A stretch of 64,000 nt of DNA from Lachnospiraceae bacterium. GTDB taxonomy: Bacteria; Bacillota; Clostridia; Lachnospirales; Lachnospiraceae. The notes below the pieces were generated by a model. It had not been told where the DNA came from, did not search any database, and saw only the letters and a list, made by a program, of their open reading frames with translations. Below are positions 44,711 to 54,215 of this stretch, one piece after another (within the stretch, counting starts at the first letter, position 1; every line of letters begins with the position of its first letter). The position numbers and the translations under genes were made by a program. The stretch is taken from contig LR698958.1 in the NCBI GenBank assembly GCA_902381685.1, forward strand, positions 2,118,833 through 2,182,832, read 5' to 3'.

Positions 44711-44769
44711 TTGACATTTAAAACTTAATGTGGTAAATTAATATCAGTAACAATTACTAATATTGATAA
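44711..44769 (+). promoter_or_regulatory. Rubrerythrin promoter and PerR-type operator
   Basis: TTGACA (44711-44716) begins right after the perR stop; 17-bp spacer; TAAATT (44734-44739). At 44754-44769 TTACTAATATTGATAA is a 16-bp quasi-palindrome in the initially transcribed region. Confidence 0.55.
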
Positions 44770-44813
44770 CTAAAAAATAATAATAAATCAAAAAAGAAAA
44801 GGAGAGATTTAAC

Positions 44814-45356
44814 ATGAAAAAATTTGTATGTACAGTATGCGGTTATGTTTACGAAGGAGAGGCTGCTCCGGCAGAATGTCCACAGTGCCATGTAGGGGCT
44901 GAAAAATTCAAAGAAATGTCAGGAGAGAGAGAATGGGCAGCAGAACACGTTGTAGGTGTTGCTAAAGGTGTTAGTGAAGACATCGTTGCTGATTTAAGAG
45001 CAAACTTTGAAGGTGAATGTTCAGAAGTTGGTATGTATCTTGCAATGGCTAGAGTTGCTCACAGAGAAGGATATCCAGAAATCGGATTATACTGGGAAAA
45101 AGCAGCTTGGGAAGAAGCAGAACACGCTGCAAAATTTGCTGAATTATTAGGTGAAGTTGTAACAGACAGCACAAAGAAAAACCTTGAAATGAGAGTAGAA
45201 GCTGAAAACGGTGCTACAGCAGGTAAATTTGACCTTGCAAAACGTGCTAAAGCAGCTAACTTAGACGCTATCCATGATACAGTTCATGAAATGGCAAGAG
45301 ACGAAGCTCGTCACGGAAAAGCATTTGAAGGACTTCTTAACAGATACTTTGGCTAA
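44814..45356 (+). CDS. Reverse rubrerythrin
   Basis: 180 residues with the rubredoxin domain first ([20 protein letters not shown] followed by QCHVG; two CxxC pairs) and the ferritin-like diiron domain second ([50 protein letters not shown]). That order defines reverse rubrerythrin, which in clostridia reduces peroxide and oxygen. Codon use is very biased, as in highly expressed genes. Terminator at 45370. Confidence 0.95.
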   Translation: MKKFVCTVCGYVYEGEAAPAECPQCHVGAEKFKEMSGEREWAAEHVVGVAKGVSEDIVADLRANFEGECSEVGMYLAMARVAHREGYPEIGLYWEKAAWEEAEHAAKFAELLGEVVTDSTKKNLEMRVEAENGATAGKFDLAKRAKAANLDAIHDTVHEMARDEARHGKAFEGLLNRYFG

Positions 45357-45369
45357 GAATAAAGAATTC

Positions 45370-45399
45370 GGGAGTGAATGTAAATTCACTCCCTTTTTT
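45370..45399 (+). terminator. Rubrerythrin terminator
   Basis: GGGAGTGAAT/ATTCACTCCC stem with a 4-nt loop and six T residues. Confidence 0.9.
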
Positions 45400-45409
45400 G
45401 TATTGAACT

Positions 45410-46000
45410 CTATTCTTTTACAATCACTCCGCTGCGGATTAAAACCGGTCTGAGGGCATTATATAAAAATGCTACTAAAATAATGGAAACAACAGCATTT
45501 ACAAATGTTGTCACCGCACTTAATTTTGCCAGCACCTCTGCCATTTTTTGCGGTTGACCAAAAATGATCATTTTGTAAAAATAAGAAACAAGCGGATCAG
45601 CAATTATATTAAATCCTAACCCTGCCGCTGCCGCCAACGTACTCCATTTCAAAATATATTTCTTATCCGTACTCTGATTAATCTTTGCCACACGGTGTGC
45701 AACAAATCCTGTAATCAATCCGATGCACAATTTCAAAATAAATGTTTTCGGTGCAACCGTAATGTAAATCGGATCCATAATATCTGCTATTCCCATGCCG
45801 ATTGCCCCTGCCAGACCTCCGTACACACCACCAAGCATCAGCGCTGCCAAAACACAAACCGCATTTCCCAAATGCAATGATGATGCATCTCCTCCCGGCG
45901 TCGGTATTTTTATCTGCAGAAATGTAAATACGACAAAGCAAAGTGCCGCCATAACCGCTGTCTGTGAAATTTTCATTAATGTACTCTTTTTCTTATTCAT
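45410..46000 (-). CDS. ECF transporter S component
   Basis: 196 residues, six spans. QTAVMAALCFVVFTFLQIKI, GDASSLHLGNAVCVLAALML and GGVYGGLAGAIGMGIADIMD are typical of the S-component fold (ThiT/HmpT type). The vitamin is not readable. No riboswitch is seen in the 90 bp upstream. No EcfAT genes are adjacent. Confidence 0.85.
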   Translation of the reverse strand: MNKKKSTLMKISQTAVMAALCFVVFTFLQIKIPTPGGDASSLHLGNAVCVLAALMLGGVYGGLAGAIGMGIADIMDPIYITVAPKTFILKLCIGLITGFVAHRVAKINQSTDKKYILKWSTLAAAAGLGFNIIADPLVSYFYKMIIFGQPQKMAEVLAKLSAVTTFVNAVVSIILVAFLYNALRPVLIRSGVIVKE

Positions 46001-46090
46001 TCTTCTTCACTCCTTTATTAGAATGAATACATATTAGCACATATCTGGATTTATCAAAACCGCCAGTTATTACATTTTTAACCATGCCAG

Positions 46091-47677
46091 TTATTTCTGA
46101 TTTGCAGGTTCGATGACAATGGTTTTTCCTTTAATTTTTACATTTTTCATTGCCAGCAATACGTCTTTCGCGTATTCTCTCGGCACTTCTACGAATGTAT
46201 ATTTGTCAAACATGTCAATTGTTCCAATAAGTTTTCCCGGCATTCCCGTTTCGCCTGCCAAAGCACCCAAAATGTCTCCCGGTTTTGCCTTCTGTTTTTT
46301 ACCGATATTGATAAATAATCTTACCATTCCCGGTTCTTCCGCTCCTGTATCGCCAAAGTCCATTTCTTCCTGTTCTTCTTCGGAAGTCATTCCGGTGCAC
46401 ATTTTTAAGAATGCAGCCGCCATATCCATTGCCGTATAGTCAGAATCGTTTACTCTTTCCTGAATTGCATTTATCATTAAAGTTAAATCTTCGTTTACGA
46501 TAATCTGGTCGATGTCGTCCAAAATATTTTCCATTTTTGTTGTGGCAACATCATTTAACGACGGTACTTTCTGCGCATAAATTTTTGTTTTGCAGTAGCG
46601 CTGTATCTCTTTTAATTTATAAACCTCTTTTCCCGATACGAAAGAGAATGAACGTCCTACTCGCCCTGCACGCCCCGTTCTTCCGATTCGGTGTACATAG
46701 TATTCATCGTCCTGCGGCAAATCATAATTAAATACTGCTTCCACTTCGTCCACATCAATTCCTCTGGCTGCGACATCTGTCGCCACCAAAATATCCGTTT
46801 TCCCGCTGCGGAATCCCTGCATCACACGGTCGCGCTGTACCTGTTTCATGTCTCCATGCAGTCCTGCGGCAAAATATCCGCGCCCCAAAAGAGAAGTCAC
46901 AAGCAAATCCACCTGTTTTTTCGTGTTGCAGAATACGACAGAGAGTTTCGGTGTGTAAATATCCAGAAGACGTGCCAGAACTTCCTCTTTGTTTTTTGGT
47001 TTGACTTCATAATAAAACTGTTCGATATTCGGAACGGTCAGTTCTTTTTTTGTTACTTTAATTACCTCTGCTTTTTTCTGGAATTTTTTTGTGATTTCCA
47101 TAATTGCTTTCGGCATTGTTGCGGAGAAAAGAACTGTCTGTCGTTCTTCCGGAACTCCCTCCAAAATCGTTTCAATATCCTCACGGAATCCCATGTTTAA
47201 CATCTCGTCCGCCTCATCAAGCACAACCGTATGCACCTGCTCCATTTTGATCGTTTTTCTTCGCATATGATCCATGACACGCCCCGGTGTTCCGATAATG
47301 ATTTGTGTTCCGTTTTTCAGAGAACGAATCTGCTTAACAATCTCCTGTCCCCCATAAATTGGAAGCACCTTTATTCCATGCATATATTTTGCCAGATTTC
47401 TGATTTCATCGGCCACCTGAATTGCAAGTTCTCTCGTCGGACAAAGCACGATTCCCTGCAATTTTTTGTTTTTAGGGTTTACCTTCTGTAAAAGCGGAAT
47501 GCCAAATGCCGCCGTTTTCCCTGTTCCTGTCTGTGCCTGCCCGATAATATCTTTTCCTTCTAAAATAACAGGAATTGCCTTTGCCTGAATAGGAGACGCC
47601 TCCTCAAATCCCATATATTTTACTGCCTTTTGAATTTCCGGACAAATCCCCAACTGCTCAAATTTTATATTTTCCAT
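46091..47677 (-). CDS. DEAD-box RNA helicase, DbpA type
   Basis: 528 residues. All helicase motifs: GQAQTGTGKTAAFGIPLL, PTRELAIQ, TPGRVMDHM, DEADEMLNMGF, SATMP, ARGIDVDEV and HRIGRTGRAGRVG. The C-terminal domain (RLFINIGKKQKAKPGDILGA, GTIDMFDKYTFVEVPREYAK) is the RNA-binding domain of DbpA. It likely remodels ribosomal RNA in assembly. Its leader carries an attenuator-like terminator at 47717-47752. Confidence 0.92.
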   Translation of the reverse strand: MENIKFEQLGICPEIQKAVKYMGFEEASPIQAKAIPVILEGKDIIGQAQTGTGKTAAFGIPLLQKVNPKNKKLQGIVLCPTRELAIQVADEIRNLAKYMHGIKVLPIYGGQEIVKQIRSLKNGTQIIIGTPGRVMDHMRRKTIKMEQVHTVVLDEADEMLNMGFREDIETILEGVPEERQTVLFSATMPKAIMEITKKFQKKAEVIKVTKKELTVPNIEQFYYEVKPKNKEEVLARLLDIYTPKLSVVFCNTKKQVDLLVTSLLGRGYFAAGLHGDMKQVQRDRVMQGFRSGKTDILVATDVAARGIDVDEVEAVFNYDLPQDDEYYVHRIGRTGRAGRVGRSFSFVSGKEVYKLKEIQRYCKTKIYAQKVPSLNDVATTKMENILDDIDQIIVNEDLTLMINAIQERVNDSDYTAMDMAAAFLKMCTGMTSEEEQEEMDFGDTGAEEPGMVRLFINIGKKQKAKPGDILGALAGETGMPGKLIGTIDMFDKYTFVEVPREYAKDVLLAMKNVKIKGKTIVIEPANQK

Positions 47678-47716
47678 CTATTATTCCCTTCTACAATCAT
47701 AATTTTCTATGTATCC

Positions 47717-47752
47717 AAAAAAATACCCTTCACTCGTCATAAGTAAAGGGTA
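47717..47752 (-). terminator. Attenuator-like terminator in the helicase leader
   Basis: TACCCTTTACT/AGTGAAGGGTA stem (11 bp, one wobble) with seven T residues, placed between promoter (47773-47801) and start codon (47677). A transcript would be only ~50 nt unless read-through occurs. Confidence 0.75.
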
Positions 47753-47772
47753 CTCACAAAGCACTGTCGACT

Positions 47773-47801
47773 ATCATAACAGAATCACTTCTGTTTGTCA
47801 A
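47773..47801 (-). promoter_or_regulatory. DEAD-box helicase promoter
   Basis: TTGACA (47801-47796), 17-bp spacer, TATGAT (47778-47773); start near 47766, 14 nt before the attenuator hairpin. Confidence 0.75.
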
Positions 47802-47920
47802 ATTTTTATAAAATTTCCTTTTTTTCTTGATATATAGGTATATTTGGTGTAGTATTTGAATATGCTTAATGTAGTATTTAATACTACTTGTATTTTTTTA
47901 TTGATTAGGAGGGAGTATTT

Positions 47921-48583
47921 ATGTTGATGAAAGCGAAAAAATTAAAAGATCCGGCAAGCGCCATTACACATTTTATCGGTATGGTTGCTGCAATCATCGC
48001 AGCCGCACCACTTTTATTTAGGGCATGGCATAAACCTGATAAAATATATTTTGTTTCTTTTGCGGTGTATATTATAAGCGTTATTCTTCTCTATACGGCG
48101 AGTACGGTGTATCACTCTTTGGATATTTCAGAGAAGATAAATAAACGCCTGAAAAAATTTGACCACATGATGATTTCCGTTTTAATTGCAGGAAGTTATA
48201 CGCCTATATGTTTGATTGCATTGAAAGGTAAGGTAGGATATACCCTCTTGGCAATCGTATGGGGAATCGCAATTTTGGGTATTCTGATTAAAGCATTTTG
48301 GATATATTGTCCGAAATGGTTTTCTTCCGTTTTATATATCGCAATGGGGTGGACCTGTGTCCTTGCTTTTCCGCAGATTTATCACACTCTGTCTACACCG
48401 GCTTTTATATGGCTTTTAGTTGGAGGAATTATTTATACAATCGGCGGAGTGATTTACGGATTGAAACTGCCTATATTTAATAAGAAACATCACAACTTCG
48501 GCAGCCACGAAATTTTCCACCTGTTTGTTATGGGCGGAACTGCCTGCCATTTTGTTGTCATGTATGTGTATCTGCTCGGATAA
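47921..48583 (+). CDS. Hemolysin III/PAQR family membrane protein
   Basis: 220 residues, seven spans. DPASAITHFIGMVAAIIAAA, YTASTVYHSLDISEKINKRL, KKFDHMMISVLIAGSYTPIC and HEIFHLFVMGGTACHFVVMY supply the conserved His and Asp residues of the PAQR zinc site. Role in bacteria uncertain; the name reflects history. AGGAGGG before ATG 47921. Confidence 0.92.
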   Translation: MLMKAKKLKDPASAITHFIGMVAAIIAAAPLLFRAWHKPDKIYFVSFAVYIISVILLYTASTVYHSLDISEKINKRLKKFDHMMISVLIAGSYTPICLIALKGKVGYTLLAIVWGIAILGILIKAFWIYCPKWFSSVLYIAMGWTCVLAFPQIYHTLSTPAFIWLLVGGIIYTIGGVIYGLKLPIFNKKHHNFGSHEIFHLFVMGGTACHFVVMYVYLLG

Positions 48584-48594
48584 CCATTTAACAT

Positions 48595-48632
48595 AATAGA
48601 CGGGAGAACTCTAAACGCTTCTCCCGTCTATT
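48595..48632. terminator. Bidirectional terminator after the hemolysin III gene
   Basis: AATAGACGGGAGAA/TTCTCCCGTCTATT (14 bp). It also overlaps the last codons of the convergent GIY-YIG gene, whose stop is at 48611. Confidence 0.82.
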
Positions 48633-48862
48633 AATTTTTCTTTTTCTTTTCTTCGCATCTGCTTAATGGCGTATTCTCTTTTCATTGCCTCCTGCTTTGT
48701 CGGGAACGTTTCATAATATACTAAAGTAACCGGCGTTCTCGTCTTCGTATATTTTGCCCCTTTTCCTTCATTGTGGCTCTGTATTCTTTTCTCCAGGTCA
48801 TTTGTCCAGCCCGTATATAAAGTACCGTCACTGCATCGGACAATGTATGTATAGTTTTCCAT
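48611..48862 (-). CDS. GIY-YIG nuclease domain protein
   Basis: 83 residues: YTYIVRCSDGTLYTGWTNDL holds the YIV...YTG variant of GIY-YIG, then catalytic Arg in EKRIQSHNEGKGAKYTKTRT, and PVTLVYYETFPTKQEAMKRE with the conserved Glu. A UPF0213/YazA-type single-domain protein. Function unknown. Follows the 92-residue gene within 2 nt. Confidence 0.92.
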   Translation of the reverse strand: MENYTYIVRCSDGTLYTGWTNDLEKRIQSHNEGKGAKYTKTRTPVTLVYYETFPTKQEAMKREYAIKQMRRKEKEKLIDGRSV

Positions 48863-48864
48863 CT

Positions 48865-49143
48865 CTACTGCAAATCCTCTTGGCTTATTTCAATAGATGG
48901 ATAGTGGGATAAAGTTGTCAAATCTACGTTCAGAGGAACACTATACACCATATAAAATTTTTCCGGATACTTTTCTGATAATTCCTTTATTTTCTCTTCC
49001 GCAATTTCCTTATTCTCTGTCGCATACACAACAGACACCACCCCTGTTTTCCTGCTTTCTGCTTCTTCTACTTCTCCACACAAAATCAATTTTAGCGGAG
49101 CAGTTCCATTAAGTCCCATAGAAATATAATCTTTTTCGTCCAT
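48865..49143 (-). CDS. Hypothetical protein (92 residues)
   Basis: Alpha/beta pattern (LKLILCGEVEEAESRKTGVV, SVVYATENKEIAEEKIKELS, YMVYSVPLNVDLTTLSHYPS) but no recognised motif. ATG 49143 lies 8 nt behind AGGAGG; the longer frame from 49188 lacks a site. Paired with the GIY-YIG gene. Confidence 0.65.
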   Translation of the reverse strand: MDEKDYISMGLNGTAPLKLILCGEVEEAESRKTGVVSVVYATENKEIAEEKIKELSEKYPEKFYMVYSVPLNVDLTTLSHYPSIEISQEDLQ

Positions 49144-49239
49144 ACTCTTTTCCTCCTTTTTCTCTTTATTATACTCTCCATTTCCCATATATCAAGCAAA
49201 AAACAGGGCTTGCGCCCTCCCGCTCAAGCCCCGCCTCTT

Positions 49240-49983
49240 CTACTCTCCTAAAAAATCATTTGGATTTATCGGCTGTCCGTCCTTTCTCATCTCAAAATAA
49301 AGATTGCAGCCTTCCACACTGTAATATTTTGTCGGTTCACTTAAATATCCTAAAACGGTTTTTGCCTCCACCGTATCACCCACATGAACCGGAACTTCTT
49401 TTAACTGCCCGTAAATTGCTTCATAGCCGTTTCCCATATCCACCGTAACTGTTGTCCCTGTCTGGCTTGTGACGTCGATGGATTTTACCACTCCTCTTGC
49501 TACCGACATTACCTGAGTTCCTGCCGCACCCTTTATAATCATTGCCGGATTATATTTATACTGGTCTAATGTAGGGAAATAGACTGTTTTGTCCATACTG
49601 TAATTTAAAATAACTTCTCCATTTTCGATTGGCCACAAGATTAAATCCTTTTCACTGAATGAAAACTGCGATTTAACCGGCTGTTCTGCCACTACTTCCG
49701 GCTGCTCTTCCACCGTTTCTACCTGTTCCGTTACTTTTGGCTGTTCCTCAATCACATTTTGCTCTTTTTGTGGTGTATTGATAACCAAATCCTGTCCTCC
49801 GCCTGTACTTTCAATTTTTTCCTCTTTCTGTTTCTTCTCTACTTTTGCCAATTCCTTTTTCACTCCGGCTTTGTACTGATTGATGGTATATGTTCCAACC
49901 ATGCCGATTACCGCCACAAAGCAAATCACAGCACCTATCGCCAGGCCATGTCCTCTTTTGGAAGGTCTTAAATTATTTTTCAT
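49240..49983 (-). CDS. spoIIQ: SpoIIQ-like M23 peptidase homologue, metal site lost
   Basis: 247 residues: membrane anchor (GLAIGAVICFVAVIGMVGTY), a Glu/Gln/Val-rich linker (residues ~40-100) and a LytM fold. The zinc ligands are missing: YKYNPAMIIKG replaces the H-x-G-x-D region and NLYFEMRKDGQPINP replaces HLHFE. Position directly after spoIID is the classic clostridial sporulation arrangement, and SpoIIQ-type engulfment proteins are often inactive. ATG 49983 fits AGAGGTG. Confidence 0.87.
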   Translation of the reverse strand: MKNNLRPSKRGHGLAIGAVICFVAVIGMVGTYTINQYKAGVKKELAKVEKKQKEEKIESTGGGQDLVINTPQKEQNVIEEQPKVTEQVETVEEQPEVVAEQPVKSQFSFSEKDLILWPIENGEVILNYSMDKTVYFPTLDQYKYNPAMIIKGAAGTQVMSVARGVVKSIDVTSQTGTTVTVDMGNGYEAIYGQLKEVPVHVGDTVEAKTVLGYLSEPTKYYSVEGCNLYFEMRKDGQPINPNDFLGE

Positions 49984-50025
49984 TTTCATCACCTCTGACT
50001 TTATTTTTGCCAGAAAGCAACTGCC

Positions 50026-50985
50026 TTATTCTATATTTAATAAAATTTCAGCAACCTCCCTAATTTCCGTCCCCTCAAAAAAATACTGTAGAATTTCTTC
50101 ATATGTTTTTCCTTCTTTTGCCATTTCATTTGCCGTATGCTGGCTCAATCCGATACCGTGTCCCACACCTTTTGTCGTGATTTTAAGCATTCCGTTGCTC
50201 TCCTGAAAAGAAAAACAACTGGAGGGAAGTTCCAATGCATTTCTAAATTCTTCCCCCGCATAAATATGTTTTCCAATCCGTACTTTTGTCACATACCCCG
50301 CCGTATCCGTCTGCTTTATCTCAAAATCTTCCTTCGTAAAAGGTTTCTCCGCCTCCTTTTTGTCCACCGCCGCAAGAAACGGCTGACAGTATTCCTTCAC
50401 TTCCTCGTAAGATAACTCAAGTGTCTGCAACTGCCATTTGTTCTCTATATCCTTCGGACAGTCTTTTGTCTTTAAATAAGGATAGTTTTCTCCCCCTAAC
50501 ACTTCATTTCCATTTCGTGTTTTTCCGTTGCTTAGTTGATGAAAGGACGCCGATGCGGGTTTTCCTTTATAGAGAATGGCTTTCCCTTCTGTATCGCTGA
50601 CCGCTTTTTTCAGTTTCTTATAAATTTTCCTGCCATTGTCCTTTCCCCATAACTTTTCCATGTCTCCCCGCGTCATATATTCCCCCGAAAAAACAACGTC
50701 CTTTTTCTCTTCTATTTTTCTGTATAGGTTTGTCCGTGTTATAATCGTCTGTACCTTTAACATTTCCTCATGGTAATCAGGTTGAATCTCTTTCGCTACC
50801 ACTCCCGTCAGATACTCGTCCCATAATACCTTCTTTTCCATGTCTCCCACCTGCACTTTCACATAGAAAGGAGAGTTATCCCCATTTCCATCAATTGACT
50901 TTCCATTTATCAACACTGTAACAATATAAGGCAACAATAAAAAAGCAAAAAGTACGATACAGATTGTCCTACATTTCTTTTTCAT
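50026..50985 (-). CDS. spoIID: SpoIID lytic transglycosylase
   Basis: 319 residues, N-terminal anchor (CIVLFAFLLLPYIVTVLING). GVVAKEIQPDYHEEMLKVQT, TRTNLYRKI and the C-terminal GVGHGIGLSQHTANEMAKEG match SpoIID, which degrades peptidoglycan during engulfment. ATG 50985 has AGGAGGGG upstream. Followed by spoIIQ after 42 bp. Confidence 0.92.
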   Translation of the reverse strand: MKKKCRTICIVLFAFLLLPYIVTVLINGKSIDGNGDNSPFYVKVQVGDMEKKVLWDEYLTGVVAKEIQPDYHEEMLKVQTIITRTNLYRKIEEKKDVVFSGEYMTRGDMEKLWGKDNGRKIYKKLKKAVSDTEGKAILYKGKPASASFHQLSNGKTRNGNEVLGGENYPYLKTKDCPKDIENKWQLQTLELSYEEVKEYCQPFLAAVDKKEAEKPFTKEDFEIKQTDTAGYVTKVRIGKHIYAGEEFRNALELPSSCFSFQESNGMLKITTKGVGHGIGLSQHTANEMAKEGKTYEEILQYFFEGTEIREVAEILLNIE

Positions 50986-51021
50986 ACTCCCCTCCTTTTG
51001 AAGAACTTTTCTGCAAATAAA

Positions 51022-51060
51022 AAACACTGTGGTTTATCCTTAAGATATTCCACAGTGTTT
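51022..51060 (-). terminator. Terminator between the membrane protein gene and spoIID
   Basis: AAACACTGTGG/CCACAGTGTTT (11 bp) then TTTTATTTG on the minus strand. Confidence 0.85.
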
Positions 51061-51064
51061 AAAA

Positions 51065-51730
51065 CTATTCCTCTTCTTCTATTGTCAACTGATTTTCCGC
51101 CATATTTTCTTTTGTATTCTGCTCCGCTCTCCTTCCGAAAATGAACATACAAACAGATTCATAAAATGGAATAATCATACTAAACACAGCGTGCAAAGTC
51201 GCCATATTTACTGTTGTATATCTCTCATAAATTTGGCGATTGATTAGAATTTCCAATCCTCCTTTAATCGCTGCATAAATAACAGAAATAATAATAACAA
51301 ATACAAGAAAAACTACAAAAACCATGAGAAGTCCTGACATTTCCGAATTGGGTACATGGTATCCCATATAATCTCTCATGCGTGATTCTGCCGAAATCGC
51401 GCTGATTAAAATCGAAATAATCATGAAGAAATACATAACCGCAAAAATCACTCCGTAAATAATCGGTACAATCAGAAGCCATCCCCCCGGTGACTTAATA
51501 CTTCTTTTCTTCAGCGGAATTTCTCCACTTAATTCTCCATGAAAATACGTTCTCGCAAACGGTATAAATGCAAGCCATGAATTCGTTTTTCCCTGAGCTT
51601 TTCCCATTTTATACATTCCGATACCGCGAAAAATAAAACTGATTATCCAACCTAACAGGCACAATCCCAACACAACAAGATAAATTGCCAAGACCGTCAC
51701 TGCAACCGTATCTGTCTCATTATAGTACAT
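51065..51730 (-). CDS. Polytopic membrane protein of unknown function
   Basis: 221 residues, four to five spans (AVTVLAIYLVVLGLCLLGWI, LLIVPIIYGVIFAVMYFFMI, LLMVFVVFLVFVIIISVIYA) and an acidic tail. KMGKAQGKTNSWLAFIPFAR resembles a small conserved cytoplasmic loop of similar clostridial proteins; no family assigned. Downstream of glgP on the same strand with a 13-bp gap, so likely co-transcribed. Confidence 0.7.
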   Translation of the reverse strand: MYYNETDTVAVTVLAIYLVVLGLCLLGWIISFIFRGIGMYKMGKAQGKTNSWLAFIPFARTYFHGELSGEIPLKKRSIKSPGGWLLIVPIIYGVIFAVMYFFMIISILISAISAESRMRDYMGYHVPNSEMSGLLMVFVVFLVFVIIISVIYAAIKGGLEILINRQIYERYTTVNMATLHAVFSMIIPFYESVCMFIFGRRAEQNTKENMAENQLTIEEEE

Positions 51731-51742
51731 TCACATTCCTCC

Positions 51743-54205
51743 CTATACGTCAATCGTCACCTTATCCAGTTTCCAGATTTCATCTACATATTCCTGAATG
51801 GTTCTGTCTGATGTAAATTTACCACATGACGCCGTATTTAGCAATGCCATTTTTGACCATCTGTCTACATCTCTGTATGCTTTTTCCACTTCTTCCTGTG
51901 CTGCTGCATAACTTCTGAAGTCTTTCAAAATAAAATATGTGTCCGCACGGTCGCTGCTCTGTGTATTTAACAATGAATTATATAAATCTCTGTACATTTC
52001 GTGGTCGCCATTGGCATATGTTCCATCTACCAACTGGTCGACAACACGTTTAATTTCCCAATCGCTGTTGTAAATATCCACCGGATTATAGCCGCCATAA
52101 TTTTCATACTGAATAACTTCATCAGAGCTTAATCCAAAAATAAAGGCATTTTCACTTCCGACTTCCTCCACGATTTCCACGTTTGCACCGTCCATTGTTC
52201 CGAGTGTGACAGCCCCGTTTAACATGAATTTCATATTTCCCGTGCCGGAAGCCTCTTTTGATGCTGTTGAAATCTGCTCGCTGACATCTGCCCCCGCAAA
52301 GATAAGTTCCGCATTGGACACACGATAGTCTTCGATAAAGACAACTTTTATCTTGCCGTTAATGCTTCTGTCATTGTTAATCACATCTGCCACAGAGTTA
52401 ATTAATTTAATTGTCTGTTTTGCACGTTTATATCCTGCTGCCGCCTTTGCGCCAAAAATAAAAGTTCTCGGATAGAAAGAAAGTTCCGGGTGCTCTTTTA
52501 TTTTATTGTACAAATACATGATATGCAGAATATTCAACAACTGACGCTTGTATTCATGAAGTCGTTTTACCTGCACATCAAAAATAGAACGGGGATCTAC
52601 TTCAATTCCATTATGCTCTAAAATATATTTTGCAAGGCGTTCCTTGTTCCTGAACTTAATGTCCATGAATTTTTCTCTTTCTTTCACATCATCGGCAAGA
52701 GGTTTTAATTTTGCCATCTGTGAAAGATCTGTAATCCAGCCGTCACCGATATGTTTTGTCACCCAGCCTGCCAGCAGAGGATTTGCGTGAAGAAGAAATC
52801 TTCTCTGTGTGATTCCGTTTGTCTTGTTATTGAACTTCTCCGGCATCATCTCATAGAAGTCCTTTAACTCTTCATGTTTTAAGATTTCTGTATGAAGTCT
52901 TGCAACACCGTTTACCGAGTATCCCGCAACGATGGCGAGATGCGCCATTTTCACCTGACCGTCGTACAGGATAGCCATTTTACGAACTTTTTCCTCATTA
53001 CCCGGATATTTTGCACGAATCTGTGCTACAAAACGGCGGTTGATTTCCTCCACAATCTGATATACTCGGGGAAGTAACCTTGAGAATAAGTCAATCGGCC
53101 ATTTTTCCAACGCTTCCGCCATAATTGTATGGTTTGTATACGCACATGTTTTTGTTGTCACTTCCCATGCTTCGTCCCACTCTAGTCCCTGTTCGTCCAT
53201 AAGCAGACGCATTAATTCTGCAACCGCCACGGTAGGGTGGGTATCATTCATCTGAATGGTTACTTTTTCATGGAACTTACGAACATCATCATGCTCTCTC
53301 AGATATTTCTCTATCGCCTCCTGCAAACTTGCAGAAATAAAGAAGTACTGTTGTTTTAAACGGAGTTCTTTTCCGGCATAGTGGTTGTCGTTCGGGTATA
53401 ATACTTCCACTATCGTTTTCGCAAGATTTTCCTGCTCTACAGCCTTCTGATATTCTCCTCTGTCAAATGAGTCTAAATGAAAATCCGTAATCGCCTTCGC
53501 GTCCCAAATACGAAGTGTATTTACGATATTGTTATTGTATCCCACAATCGGCATATCGTATGGAATGGCGAGAACCGACTCATAATCTTCCTGAATAAAC
53601 TCACTTCTTTTCGTTTTTTCGTTGTAGTTGATTCGGATATGTCCTCCGAAGCGGACTACTTTTGCGTACTCTTCTCTCCTGATTTCAAAAGGATTTCCTT
53701 CCTTTAACCAATCATCAGGAGTTTCCACCTGAAAACCGTTTTCGATTTTCTGTTTAAACATTCCGTAGTGATAACGGATACCGCAGCCGTAGGCTGCGTA
53801 TCCCAAACTTGCAAGAGAATCGAGGAAGCAAGCTGCAAGACGCCCTAAGCCGCCGTTTCCAAGTGCCGCATCAGGTTCCTGGTCCTCAATAACATTTAAG
53901 TCGATTCCCATCTCATCTAACGCCTCTGCCACCTCTTTATAAGCAGTTAAGTTAATGATATTATTTCCTAACGCTCTTCCCATAAGGAACTCCATAGACA
54001 TATAATATACAGTCTTAGGGTCGTCTTTTTTGTACTGCTCCTGTGTCAAAAGCCATCTGTCGATAATCTCATCTTTCACTGCATAAGACACTGCCTGAAA
54101 TAACTGTTGCTGACTCGCCTCGTCTATTGTTCTCCGATAAAGTCTTTTTACATTATTTTTCACTGTCTTTTGAAATTCTTCTTTATTAAACTTCTCCTGC
54201 CGCAT
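51743..54205 (-). CDS. glgP: Glycogen/maltodextrin phosphorylase
   Basis: 820 residues. The PLP site EASGTGNMKFMLNGAVTLGT, GRLAACFLDSLASLGYAAYG, and NDTHPTVAVAELMRLLMDEQ are diagnostic of GT35. It releases glucose 1-phosphate from alpha-glucans. ATG 54205 follows AGGAGGAG. The gene begins 10 nt after ileS ends, so transcription through the ileS T-box may reach it. Confidence 0.96.
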   Translation of the reverse strand: MRQEKFNKEEFQKTVKNNVKRLYRRTIDEASQQQLFQAVSYAVKDEIIDRWLLTQEQYKKDDPKTVYYMSMEFLMGRALGNNIINLTAYKEVAEALDEMGIDLNVIEDQEPDAALGNGGLGRLAACFLDSLASLGYAAYGCGIRYHYGMFKQKIENGFQVETPDDWLKEGNPFEIRREEYAKVVRFGGHIRINYNEKTKRSEFIQEDYESVLAIPYDMPIVGYNNNIVNTLRIWDAKAITDFHLDSFDRGEYQKAVEQENLAKTIVEVLYPNDNHYAGKELRLKQQYFFISASLQEAIEKYLREHDDVRKFHEKVTIQMNDTHPTVAVAELMRLLMDEQGLEWDEAWEVTTKTCAYTNHTIMAEALEKWPIDLFSRLLPRVYQIVEEINRRFVAQIRAKYPGNEEKVRKMAILYDGQVKMAHLAIVAGYSVNGVARLHTEILKHEELKDFYEMMPEKFNNKTNGITQRRFLLHANPLLAGWVTKHIGDGWITDLSQMAKLKPLADDVKEREKFMDIKFRNKERLAKYILEHNGIEVDPRSIFDVQVKRLHEYKRQLLNILHIMYLYNKIKEHPELSFYPRTFIFGAKAAAGYKRAKQTIKLINSVADVINNDRSINGKIKVVFIEDYRVSNAELIFAGADVSEQISTASKEASGTGNMKFMLNGAVTLGTMDGANVEIVEEVGSENAFIFGLSSDEVIQYENYGGYNPVDIYNSDWEIKRVVDQLVDGTYANGDHEMYRDLYNSLLNTQSSDRADTYFILKDFRSYAAAQEEVEKAYRDVDRWSKMALLNTASCGKFTSDRTIQEYVDEIWKLDKVTIDV

Positions 54206-54215
54206 TATGCTCCTC

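Noticed and set aside
45410..46090. Riboswitch ahead of the ECF S component
   Set aside because: Only about 90 bp upstream, with no recognisable TPP, FMN or folate aptamer core.
46691..47200. 169-codon plus-strand frame inside the helicase gene
   Set aside because: Antisense shadow without ribosome site; the helicase motifs on the minus strand are complete.
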